A stretch of DNA of 64,000 nucleotides from contig CALEIK010000034.1 in assembly GCA_937876195.1 (NCBI GenBank), positions 1 to 64,000 on the forward strand, given 5' to 3'. This stretch comes from an uncultured Flavobacteriales bacterium. GTDB lineage: Bacteria; Bacteroidota; Bacteroidia; Flavobacteriales_D; Crocinitomicaceae. Both the position numbers and the translations under genes were made by a program. Below the pieces are notes generated by a model that was given only the letters and a program-made list of their open reading frames with translations, did no database searches and had not been told where the DNA came from. Position 1 is the first letter of the stretch. Every line of letters starts with the position of its first letter. This document shows, piece by piece, positions 27,556-35,471 of this stretch.

Positions 27556-28494
27556 TTAAAAGTACCTTGGAGATTGTATTTGCTTTTTACTGTTGAAAAT
27601 GAAGTCGTATCTCAACATAACTTCGTGACTTCCTTGGTTATACGCTGGAGTTCTAAGTCCCAATGACCAATCGTATGAATACCCAACGTGAAACTGTTGA
27701 GTGATATCAAATCCAACCAAAGCTCCTACGGCATCACCCGTTCTGTACATGGCACCCAATAAGAACCTCTTCATCATTATGAAAGATGCTGTGACGTCTG
27801 CTTGAATTGGCGCTCCAGCCGTTACCTTTACTAGGGTTGTTGGCTTAAATGCTAGATTGTTCGTCAAATTAAACAGTGCACCAGCAATAAAGAAGTAATG
27901 TCGGTGCGACCTTCCTTCCGTTACAGTTCCGTTTGCTTGTGTCGTTGTGTAGTAGTTACTTTCCAATAAATTTGGTGTGGAAACTCCTGCATAAAAACGT
28001 TCTCTCGAATAATAAGCACCAAAACCAACACTTGGTGTAACTCTGTTATTAACATCGTTCTGAAAAGAGGCATCATTTTGATTGTCCAACTCCAACGAAC
28101 TTAAATCCGCTTGAAGAATGTTCACTCCCCCACTTAAACCAAGCGCTAACTTCGACTTCTTGTTCAATTGCATCATGTATGCAAAACTCCCTGAAACCGC
28201 AGTATTGTTTGTCGGACCGATCTTGTCATTAGACGCGGCTAACCCTAAACCGATATGCTTATTCCCAACTGGTGAATGTAACGTTATCGTCTGCGTCATA
28301 GGTGCTCCTTTAAAATCCACCCATTGTGAGCGGTGAAGCGCTGTGATTGTTAGAGCGTCTCTACTACCAGCATAAGCTGGATTGATCGACAGCGTATTGT
28401 ACATGTAATGTGTGTACATCGGGTCCTGTTGCGCTTGTGTGCCGAAGCACACGAAGCTGAATAACAAGACGGATATTAATTTATTTGTTTTCAT
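27556..28494 (-). CDS. PorP/SprF family type IX secretion membrane protein
   Basis: The 312-residue outer-membrane barrel protein has a signal peptide (…CFGTQAQ) and the family opening QQDPMYTHYMYNTLSINPAYAGSRD. HRSQWVDFKGAP follows, and the end GYSYDWSLGLRTPAYNQGSHEVMLRYDF is typical. SprF-type proteins are needed for secretion or anchoring of cargo with type-B tails in Flavobacterium. Its position 34 bp after the type-B-tailed DUF3494/Ig gene suggests it is dedicated to that cargo. The PorE-like gene follows. Confidence 0.92.
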   Translation of the reverse strand: MKTNKLISVLLFSFVCFGTQAQQDPMYTHYMYNTLSINPAYAGSRDALTITALHRSQWVDFKGAPMTQTITLHSPVGNKHIGLGLAASNDKIGPTNNTAVSGSFAYMMQLNKKSKLALGLSGGVNILQADLSSLELDNQNDASFQNDVNNRVTPSVGFGAYYSRERFYAGVSTPNLLESNYYTTTQANGTVTEGRSHRHYFFIAGALFNLTNNLAFKPTTLVKVTAGAPIQADVTASFIMMKRFLLGAMYRTGDAVGALVGFDITQQFHVGYSYDWSLGLRTPAYNQGSHEVMLRYDFIFNSKKQIQSPRYF

Positions 28495-28528
28495 AATTCT
28501 TTAATTTTATTTATTCGTTGCTCTGCTC

Positions 28529-31500
28529 CTAATTATTCAAGTAAATGGTTCCTTTGTAAATTTCTGAAGCATCACCTAGGTTAAGGACATAGAAATAAGT
28601 TCCCACAGGTAACACATCTCCACCAACATTGAAGTCAGATCCAGATTTTCCATCCCATGTATTCTGATAAGGTTGTGCTGAAAAAACGATGTTCCCCCAA
28701 CGGTTAAACACAGTAAACTCATTCGATGGGAAAGCCAAGATTCCTCGGATAAAGAACACATCGTTTACCATATCTCCATTTGGTGAGAATCCTTCTGGAA
28801 TAAAGAAATCAGAAGGTATTGGTAAGATCGTAGATACGTTGTTTGTAATATCTAACTCCACCTCATTGATCGTAATCTCAGCGGTATTCTCATAATCACC
28901 CGTTTGATTAACCGTTGCAACGATTGTAAGCGTTTCTGAATCACCAGCGTTTAAATTACCTATAATCCAAACACCTGTCATTTCATCATATGTTCCGATG
29001 GTCGCATTTGAGGAAACATACGTGTACCCATTTTGCAATATATCTTCTACTTCAACACCTGTTACATCAGTTAATCCTAGGTTATTTGCAGTAATTGTAA
29101 ACACCACATCCTCACCAATAATTGGTGTCATACTTGATGCAGTTTTTACTACACTCACATCCGGCAAACATACATTGACCACTAGTGCAACATCATCAGA
29201 AATAACATCAGGTAAACATAACCCTGAGACAACCACGTTGTAATCACTTGCAGCATCCAAAAGAATGGTTGGATCTATAATCAACGTTGCCGTTGTAGCA
29301 CCTGAAATTGCTCCACCATCAACTAAATCAACGATTCCTTTTCTCCATTGGTAAGTAATACCCGCTCCTCCACTTGCAACTACTGTAAAACTTGCAGCGT
29401 CACCAAGGCAAACCGTTTCATCCATAGGTTGAGTCGTAATTCCTGGAGCTTCTTCTACAGTTAAAGCAACATCATTGGAAATTACATCTGGCAAACAGGC
29501 TCCTGAAACAACTACGTTGTAATCGTTTCCAGCATCCAATACAGTTGTTGGATCTATAATTAGTGTTGCTGTCGTCGCACCTGAAATTGCGCCTCCGTCA
29601 ACCAAATCAACGATTCCCCTTCTCCATTGGTAAGTGTTTCCTACTCCACTTGCAACTATCGTGAAACCAGCGGATTCGCCAAGACAAACTGTTGTATCGT
29701 TCGGCTGCATCGTAATCAGAGGTGCCTCATCCACTATTAAGGAAACATCCACAGAAATTGCATCAGGTAAACATGTACCTGTTATGAGAACATTGTAATC
29801 ATTTGCGGCATCCGCCAAGGTTGTTGGATCTATAATTAAAGTGGCTGTTGTTGCTCCAGAAATGGAAGCACCGTCAATTAGATCCACTATCCCTCTTCTC
29901 CATTGGTAAGTGTTCCCTAATCCGCTTGCTACTACTGTGAAACTTGCCGATTCACCTAAGCAAACTGTTGTATCAGATGGTTCCATTGTAATTACTGGAG
30001 CTGTGTCAATGGTTAATGACACGAAGACTGAAGTATCGGCAGGAGCGAAAGAACCCGTTACAATAACGTTGTAATCTGTTGCTTCGTCTAAAATGGTGGC
30101 CGGATTAATTGTCAATGTAGCTGTTGTAGCACCCGAAATATTTCCTCCGTTAATCAAATCTACATTACCTCGTCTCCATTGATAGGTTAAACCTACTCCA
30201 TCAGATATAATAGTGAAACTTGCCGATTCACCGTCACACACCAATGTATCATTGGGTTCTGCAGTGAAAATTGGTGCACAACTAGTTGGCATTATTGCAT
30301 CAATTGCAAATGTACTTACTGCACCAACAGCTGTCAAAACTCTACCGTAAAAGGTAACTCCTGTCAACAAATCAACTGCTCCTTGAGAAATTATTGAACC
30401 ATTAAAGATGGAATAATCACCTACCTCTATCGCACCATTCATAACCCAATACACGTTCTTAGCTTGCGCTCCGTTTTGTAGAACAATATTCGAATACGTA
30501 CCAGATGAAAAAGCTCCGTACACTTGAAAAACAAATACGGCGTCTGGATTACCCTGTGCGTTCAAAAATAAGGTGTCTGTAAATGTCACCGCACTATTCA
30601 TCAAATACACATGTGGTGTAAGCACTAAATTATTGCCAAATAATGCAGGGTACAATAATTCAATATCGTACGGGATTGCGCTTAAATCGTTATACACCGT
30701 CGTGACGTCTGCAGCACATTGTGCTGTGAATGCGTCTGGCACCGGGTGAATTGTTCCTGTAACCAACAGTGGATCAAATCCTAAAGGTGACTCACTATTT
30801 GTACCAACATCACCTGTTACAGTTGTAATTCCAACATTTGTAACTGGTCCAATTGCTGAGAACAACACAAAACATTCCGTAGTTAATAAATCAGGATTTG
30901 CAGGACCTGTTAAAATCGGCGCTAGACATCCAAGTGGTGTGCGTGCAACAATTCCACTAACTCCAACCGCTCCATTAATTGACAGTGCTCGACCTTCTAG
31001 TGAATCTCCTGCGCTCATTGAAATGAAATCATTATAGGCTACGATTGTGCCCTTCATAATAACTCCGGGAGCCATACTCACTGCACCATCCACTTTCCAA
31101 TAAACATTACATGCCTGGGCATCATTCAATAATTTCACTTCTGCATTGGCGCCAATACCGAAGGCCCCTTCAATTTGAATAATGAAAACCGCATTTGGAT
31201 CGTTTTGAGCATCTAAATTAAGTTCACCATTCATCGTTGCAGCAGCTGGTATGTTATGTACACCTGCAACCAATGTCATGCCACTACCCAGTAGAACACC
31301 AGGAGAATTTGTTGATATTGCCGCGTCCAATTCTAGATAGGCCACATTCAAATCTAACGTAGCTTGCGCACTGCCAGGATCCTGATCGTGCATTACACCA
31401 TCTACGTTTCCAAAACCTGTGCTCCCGCCAACATTGGTACCGACATGCCCTGTAAGATGGGTGGTTCCAACATTCGTTACGGCACCATTGGTGGTAAACA

Positions 31501-31609
31501 GCACGAAGTCTGCCGCGGTTCCTAAATTGATTACCTGAGCATAATTTATACCCGAGTTAAACAATAAAGAAACAAAAGCAGCAATAATAATTAGTAGTCT
31601 ATTTTTCAT
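28529..31609 (-). CDS. DUF3494 x2 + Ig x4 + DUF11 surface adhesin, T9SS type B cargo
   Basis: From the ATG at 31609 this is a 1026-residue protein with signal peptide (…GINYAQ). Two DUF3494 ice-binding-like domains cover about 27-230 and 240-440. Four Ig-like repeats of about 85 residues cover about 445-800; each has TVCLGESASFTVVASG, YQWRRGIVDL and ISGATTATLIIDPT. A DUF11 unit (SVVKTASSMTPIIGEDVVFTITANN) and a CHU_C type B tail (FIPEGFSPNGDMVNDVFFI … LPVGTYFYVLNL) complete it. The upstream MCREDL… extension lacks signal-peptide logic and is rejected. The layout of a terminal DUF3494 head held away from the cell by Ig repeats suggests an adhesin; ice or another ligand is inferred. It is the first gene before porP and the porE-like gene. 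Confidence 0.9.
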   Translation of the reverse strand: MKNRLLIIIAAFVSLLFNSGINYAQVINLGTAADFVLFTTNGAVTNVGTTHLTGHVGTNVGGSTGFGNVDGVMHDQDPGSAQATLDLNVAYLELDAAISTNSPGVLLGSGMTLVAGVHNIPAAATMNGELNLDAQNDPNAVFIIQIEGAFGIGANAEVKLLNDAQACNVYWKVDGAVSMAPGVIMKGTIVAYNDFISMSAGDSLEGRALSINGAVGVSGIVARTPLGCLAPILTGPANPDLLTTECFVLFSAIGPVTNVGITTVTGDVGTNSESPLGFDPLLVTGTIHPVPDAFTAQCAADVTTVYNDLSAIPYDIELLYPALFGNNLVLTPHVYLMNSAVTFTDTLFLNAQGNPDAVFVFQVYGAFSSGTYSNIVLQNGAQAKNVYWVMNGAIEVGDYSIFNGSIISQGAVDLLTGVTFYGRVLTAVGAVSTFAIDAIMPTSCAPIFTAEPNDTLVCDGESASFTIISDGVGLTYQWRRGNVDLINGGNISGATTATLTINPATILDEATDYNVIVTGSFAPADTSVFVSLTIDTAPVITMEPSDTTVCLGESASFTVVASGLGNTYQWRRGIVDLIDGASISGATTATLIIDPTTLADAANDYNVLITGTCLPDAISVDVSLIVDEAPLITMQPNDTTVCLGESAGFTIVASGVGNTYQWRRGIVDLVDGGAISGATTATLIIDPTTVLDAGNDYNVVVSGACLPDVISNDVALTVEEAPGITTQPMDETVCLGDAASFTVVASGGAGITYQWRKGIVDLVDGGAISGATTATLIIDPTILLDAASDYNVVVSGLCLPDVISDDVALVVNVCLPDVSVVKTASSMTPIIGEDVVFTITANNLGLTDVTGVEVEDILQNGYTYVSSNATIGTYDEMTGVWIIGNLNAGDSETLTIVATVNQTGDYENTAEITINEVELDITNNVSTILPIPSDFFIPEGFSPNGDMVNDVFFIRGILAFPSNEFTVFNRWGNIVFSAQPYQNTWDGKSGSDFNVGGDVLPVGTYFYVLNLGDASEIYKGTIYLNN
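29175..30275 (-). repeat. Four tandem Ig-domain-coding repeats (~255-260 bp)
   Basis: Four in-frame units of about 85 codons each lie within the adhesin gene. Units 2-4 (toward the C-terminus) share long stretches such as the CATTGGTAAGTGTT-type and GTTGCACCAGAAAT-type segments at DNA level, while unit 1 is more divergent. They may vary in copy number by recombination. Confidence 0.75.
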
Positions 31610-31624
31610 ATTTGTCTTTTTTAT

Positions 31625-31710
31625 CGTGAATAAATCTTCACGACACAAAGTTGGGCAGAAACCATATAGAATGTGTTACATAACTATTTTGATAAGTTAC
31701 ATGATTCACA
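31625..31710 (-). promoter_or_regulatory. Shared regulon promoter, copy B
   Basis: The plus-strand boxes GTTACATAA (31675-31683) and GTTACATGA (31696-31704) start 21 bp apart, with TTCACA at 31705-31710. In gene orientation, 21 bp after the inner box comes CAACTTTG (31653-31646), then 4 nt, then GTGAAGATTTATTCAC. With its flanking C and G the repeat spans 31642-31625 and gives a perfect 6-bp stem with a 6-nt loop. Spacings are identical to copy A. It drives the DUF3494/Ig adhesin gene (ATG 31609). Confidence 0.78.
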
Positions 31711-31788
31711 CATTCTAGTTTCTACAGCTCAATGCCTGCCGCTAGGGCCTATGATTAAATGTTTATTCAGGTGCAAAACTGAATTCGT

Positions 31789-31829
31789 AAAAAAAATGAG
31801 CACCTCCCTCATTCAAGGAAAGTGCTCAT
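31789..31829 (-). terminator. Intrinsic terminator after csbD-like gene
   Basis: ATGAGCAC (31796-31803) and GTGCTCAT (31822-31829) form an 8-bp stem, followed on the minus strand by a run of eight T (complement of 31789-31796). It lies about 120 bp after the CsbD-family stop and ahead of promoter B, closing the upstream transcript. Confidence 0.8.
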
Positions 31830-31947
31830 CATTTTAAATTTTATTATTGGTATTAATTTTATCGCCTACGTGATTCTTTTTAGCACATCAAATCACTGGC
31901 TAACTAATGCTAATATTTTTCTATTCTTAAATTAGACATTTACTACT

Positions 31948-32136
31948 TTACAACGAATCAATAATCTTTTGGATTTCATCTCTGGTTTTACCAAGTTTTA
32001 TCTGGAGTCTTCCAATCAGGTCGTCAAGTTTTCCTTCTTCAAACAATACATCGCTTTCCGTAAGTACGGCAAACTTCTTCTTTAGTTTCCCCTTTCTTTC
32101 GGTCCAATCCCCTGTTGATTCTGTCGATCTCTTCAT
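31948..32136 (-). CDS. CsbD family stress-response protein
   Basis: The 62-residue protein has the CsbD layout: GDWTERKGKLKKKFAVLTESDVLFEEGKLDDLIGRLQIKLGKTRDEIQKII. CsbD proteins are small, soluble, helical and strongly induced by general stress, with unknown biochemistry. It lies 21 bp after the outer-membrane barrel gene and should be transcribed from the motif-bearing promoter C, then ended by the terminator at 31789-31829. Confidence 0.88.
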   Translation of the reverse strand: MKRSTESTGDWTERKGKLKKKFAVLTESDVLFEEGKLDDLIGRLQIKLGKTRDEIQKIIDSL

Positions 32137-32157
32137 TGTTGATTATTCCTGAATTAA

Positions 32158-32805
32158 TTATAAAACTCTATAAAACTTATAACCAATTGTGAACTGCAAC
32201 CATTGATTTTTGTAGCGCGGTGTTGAAGACGATCCATCACCATTATTTGTTTGAAAATCCCAACCTGCCCTTGCCGAGACTACAACATGTGAAATATTCA
32301 CGTCAAGTCCAGCGGTAAAGCCAAGTATGTTTTTTCTAACATTTTCGTTTTCGAACTCCTCTTCTTGCTCAATACTGTTATCTCCAAACGTGTATGCATC
32401 TCTTTGGTGCAATAAGTAAGAAAATTGTGGCCCAAACACAAAGGTGATAAATTCGGCAGGCTTAAGTTGTACTAAAAGTGGAATGTCAAGGAATGTGGTT
32501 GTTCTTGTAGATGAATAAGGCGTTCCAAGTAAAGTTCCAGAACCTCTATATCCTTTTTGAGAAATTAATAACTCGGGCTGAACTCCAAGAATGGGACCGA
32601 CTGGAATGGAAGCAAAGATACCACCAACAAAACCTGGTTTCCCATCTGCTCTAAAATCTTGTCCTTGTTCGTCCCATACATTCGAATAATTCATCCCTGC
32701 TTTTAGTCCTAAACCAAAAACGTCCCGGGAGTCATCAATCTGCGCATTGATTGTAGTTCCAAAAGTAGCGAACCCTAAACCAATAATAATAAATGTTTTT
32801 TTCAT
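32158..32805 (-). CDS. Outer-membrane beta-barrel (PorT-like) protein
   Basis: From the ATG at 32805 the protein is 215 residues with signal peptide MKKTFIIIGLGFATFGTTINAQ. The upstream frame to 32859 adds a basic, non-conserved stretch. The rest is a small barrel of the OMP_b-brl_2/PorT type: GLGLKAGMNYSNVWDEQ, GFVGGIFASIPVGPILGVQPELLISQKG, FLDIPLLVQLKP, FGPQFSYLL, and a final QFTIGYKFYRVL with aromatic strand ends. Such proteins are abundant in Bacteroidota and mostly of unknown function. It shares promoter architecture with the DUF3494 genes, which ties it to the same regulon. Confidence 0.85.
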   Translation of the reverse strand: MKKTFIIIGLGFATFGTTINAQIDDSRDVFGLGLKAGMNYSNVWDEQGQDFRADGKPGFVGGIFASIPVGPILGVQPELLISQKGYRGSGTLLGTPYSSTRTTTFLDIPLLVQLKPAEFITFVFGPQFSYLLHQRDAYTFGDNSIEQEEEFENENVRKNILGFTAGLDVNISHVVVSARAGWDFQTNNGDGSSSTPRYKNQWLQFTIGYKFYRVL

Positions 32806-32843
32806 GTTTTGTTCTTTCATTTTCCGCTTAACTAACGGCAGGC

Positions 32844-32928
32844 GTGAATTCATTTTCACAGAACAAAGGTGGGGGAGATAATGTTTTTTATTATTACATA
32901 ATTTTAGAAAAAAGTTATGTAATTCACA
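32844..32928 (-). promoter_or_regulatory. Shared regulon promoter, copy C
   Basis: Boxes ATTACATAA (32893-32901) and GTTATGTAA (32914-32922) start 21 bp apart, with TTCACA at 32923-32928. In gene orientation, CACCTTTG (32871-32864) follows 21 bp after the inner box, then 4 nt and the inverted repeat GTGAAAATGAATTCAC (32859-32844). Spacings match copies A and B exactly. It precedes the barrel and csbD genes. Confidence 0.75.
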
Positions 32929-33012
32929 CTCCTCCCTTTAAAGGAAGAGCAGATAGTAGACAGTATAGCGGTAATCTAGAAGTAAAAACAAGTACGGATT
33001 AAGAATGCTAAT

Positions 33013-33471
33013 CTACATTCGATCCATGTACCAGTTTAATTGTTTTTCCATCTTTTTCAACTTAAAGATATTCGTGATGACACTTTGAAGACGGAAGAAG
33101 GCAGTTTCACTTTTAACGACATAATCAAACGCCTTGTGGTGCATGCAATTTACCGCGACATTTATATCGTCCTGAGAAGATAACATCACAACAGGAATGC
33201 TAGGATCAAATTGTTTTATCTCATCCAAAACATCTATCCCATTCATGGCATCTAAATCAATACCGTTTAATTGATAATCCAAGATGACTACATCAGGCTT
33301 ATTCGAAATACTCGCTAGGCACAGTTCTCCCGTAGCGAAAGCTTCAATTTCAAAATCCGCATTTTGGAGAAATTCTATTTCCAGCGCTTTTAAAAATACA
33401 GCATCATCATCCACCAAGAAAAGTTTTATCTGTTTGACGTTGTTCATGCCCACTTTAGTTTCTTTCTTCAT
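33013..33471 (-). CDS. Receiver-only response regulator
   Basis: This single REC domain of 152 residues has no output domain. The acidic pocket DDD is at about residues 21-23, the phospho-acceptor is Asp65 in VVILDYQLNG, the T/S position lies in MLSSQDD, and the conserved Lys is in VVKSETAF. It ends WYMDRM. The ATG at 33471 overlaps the kinase gene by 17 nt; an ATG at 33447 would leave a 7-nt gap and is also plausible. It is the third gene of the AraC-kinase-receiver operon and the likely last receiver of the phosphorelay. How the signal reaches DNA from here is not apparent. Confidence 0.9.
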   Translation of the reverse strand: MKKETKVGMNNVKQIKLFLVDDDAVFLKALEIEFLQNADFEIEAFATGELCLASISNKPDVVILDYQLNGIDLDAMNGIDVLDEIKQFDPSIPVVMLSSQDDINVAVNCMHHKAFDYVVKSETAFFRLQSVITNIFKLKKMEKQLNWYMDRM

Positions 33472-35467
33472 TTTTACTATTTTTTATCACTTCTTTTAAT
33501 TCTTCACACGCCTTTGCGCATATTTTTTCCAATTGTGAAATCAGCTCAGGGAGCTCACCTCTATTTTTAGTGCTACTTGCAAATTCCTGTACTCTTTTTG
33601 CAATGGCTTCGTAATCCTTATGAATTCCCATGATTGAAAATGAGGGAATCATTTTATGAGCTGCTGCCCCCATTGAGTCCCAATCTTTGCTTACTAAACT
33701 ATCTTTCATCACCTTCAACAAGATTGGGGTTTGCTCAAGGTATAATGTAATCATTTCTGTCATTAATATAGGCTTCGTCCTAGTACGCTCAATTAAATAA
33801 TCCAGATTGCAACACTTTAACATTGCGTCTTGTTTCACCTCCCTTCGTTTGATTCCTTTGCTATGTGAGTGTTTTTTTACCAATTTAATAATTTTACTGT
33901 GCAACAATCGATCGTCTACTGGTTTTGCAATATAATCATTCATACCTACCGCTTTACATTTTGCCAAATCTGTTGTGGTAACGTCAGCAGTAAGGGCCAT
34001 TATCGGGATATTTGATTTCATTTTTTTTCGGATGAACTCCGTCGCTTCAAAGCCATTCATCTCAGGCATCTGCAAGTCCATTAAAATAAGATCGTAAGAT
34101 TCAGTTTCTAGTTTCTCGATCGCAATTTTGCCATTGTTAGCAATCTCACATTCAAAGCCAAAATTATCGAGCAATGTTCTCATGAGTAACTGATTCAAGG
34201 CAATATCCTCTACAACAAGTATTTTGAGTTTTCCGATTTTCATTTCCTCTTCTGCAGCCCCACATTCAATTTCAGAGATTTTATCGGTTTTAAGAAAACT
34301 AAGCACAAAACTAAATGTGCTTCCAACATCCATTTCGCTATTCACGCAGACCGTTCCGTTCTGAGATTCTACCAATTGTTTCACAATGGCTAGTCCTAAT
34401 CCGGTTCCACCGTACAACCGTGAGGTTCCACTTGTTGCTTGCTGAAAATTCTCAAAAATGTCTCCAATTTTTCCTGCCTCAATACCAATCCCTGTATCTT
34501 GGACTGAGAACTCCACATTTGCCTTCTGCAGATCTTCACTCACTAGGCGGACGCTTATCGTAATTTTTCCTCGCGTCGTAAATTTCACCGCATTGCTCAC
34601 CAAATTCAAAATAATCTGATGTAAACGCACTGGGTCGCCCATTAAAACCTTAGGAATCTTCTCGTCATACTCTTTTATAAGAATCAACGTCTTCTCCTTT
34701 ATTCTTGGTTCAAATAGATGAAGTATGGATGATATCGATTGTACCATGTTGAAAGGTCTTTGCTCAAATGTCATTTTTCCAGCATCTACCTTTGCCAAAT
34801 CAAGGATATCGTTAATGAGTACAATTAAAGTATTTCCACTTACCTCTATGGCATTTAGATATTCCTGTTGCTTCTCTGTATGATCTTCTCTGAGCAATAC
34901 TTTTGTAAATCCGATAATCGCGTTCATAGGTGTACGGATTTCGTGACTCATGTTCGAAAGAAACTGTTGTTTTGCCTTTACGGCATTCTGCGCAATTTGT
35001 GTTGCCTGCTCTGCTTTTATTTTTGCATCTTCCGCAATTTCTGTAGCCAGTTCAGCAAAAACTTTGGCTTCGTTTGATTCCCGCGCGATGCGTTTTTGCT
35101 CGGTAGCATCCCGCGCAACAATTACGACACCTAATACATTTCCTTTAGCATCCTTGTAAACCGATCCATTGAACAATACATCAGTGAGTTTTCCCTTTTT
35201 ATGACGCAATGTAAGAGGAGAATCTACAACAGATCCCTTGGCAAATACTTCCTCATATACTTCTCTTGCCTTTTGAGAATCTGTGAAATAATCGAAAAAA
35301 TCAGTGCCCGTCAGTTTCTTACGTGTCAAACCAGTAATATCTACGGTGGCTTGATTCATATCCGTAATTTTCCCCTCCGTACTTATCGCAACCAATGGAT
35401 CAAGACTGGCTTCTATTAACCTTCTCGCATAATGCGATGCTTCCTTTTCCATTCTTGTTTCCGCCAT
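33455..35467 (-). CDS. PAS hybrid histidine kinase with receiver and HPt
   Basis: This soluble 670-residue multi-step phosphorelay kinase has no membrane helix. A PAS domain spans about residues 14-125. A coiled coil rich in Ala, Glu and Lys covers about 126-168. HisKA carries His175 in FLSNMSHEIRTPMNAIIGF. The HATPase domain (about 280-392) has the N box NLVSNAVKFT and the G box GTGLGLAI. A receiver (about 414-530) has Asp464, and a C-terminal HPt has His604 in AAHKMIPSFS. The phosphate path is therefore His175 to Asp464 to His604 to the separate receiver encoded next. It starts 4 bp after the AraC-type gene. The cytoplasmic PAS probably senses an internal or redox cue. Confidence 0.93.
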   Translation of the reverse strand: MAETRMEKEASHYARRLIEASLDPLVAISTEGKITDMNQATVDITGLTRKKLTGTDFFDYFTDSQKAREVYEEVFAKGSVVDSPLTLRHKKGKLTDVLFNGSVYKDAKGNVLGVVIVARDATEQKRIARESNEAKVFAELATEIAEDAKIKAEQATQIAQNAVKAKQQFLSNMSHEIRTPMNAIIGFTKVLLREDHTEKQQEYLNAIEVSGNTLIVLINDILDLAKVDAGKMTFEQRPFNMVQSISSILHLFEPRIKEKTLILIKEYDEKIPKVLMGDPVRLHQIILNLVSNAVKFTTRGKITISVRLVSEDLQKANVEFSVQDTGIGIEAGKIGDIFENFQQATSGTSRLYGGTGLGLAIVKQLVESQNGTVCVNSEMDVGSTFSFVLSFLKTDKISEIECGAAEEEMKIGKLKILVVEDIALNQLLMRTLLDNFGFECEIANNGKIAIEKLETESYDLILMDLQMPEMNGFEATEFIRKKMKSNIPIMALTADVTTTDLAKCKAVGMNDYIAKPVDDRLLHSKIIKLVKKHSHSKGIKRREVKQDAMLKCCNLDYLIERTRTKPILMTEMITLYLEQTPILLKVMKDSLVSKDWDSMGAAAHKMIPSFSIMGIHKDYEAIAKRVQEFASSTKNRGELPELISQLEKICAKACEELKEVIKNSKNEERN

Positions 35468-35471
35468 TTTT

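Noticed and set aside
29175..30275. Regular repeats that might be a CRISPR-like or satellite array
   Set aside because: The unit is about 255-260 bp, stays in frame and encodes Ig-like domains; it is a protein repeat.
32933..32955. Imperfect hairpin CTCTTCCTT/AGGGAGGAG after the receiver gene as a terminator
   Set aside because: It needs wobble pairs, has a tiny loop and is not followed by a T run; it also lies next to promoter C.
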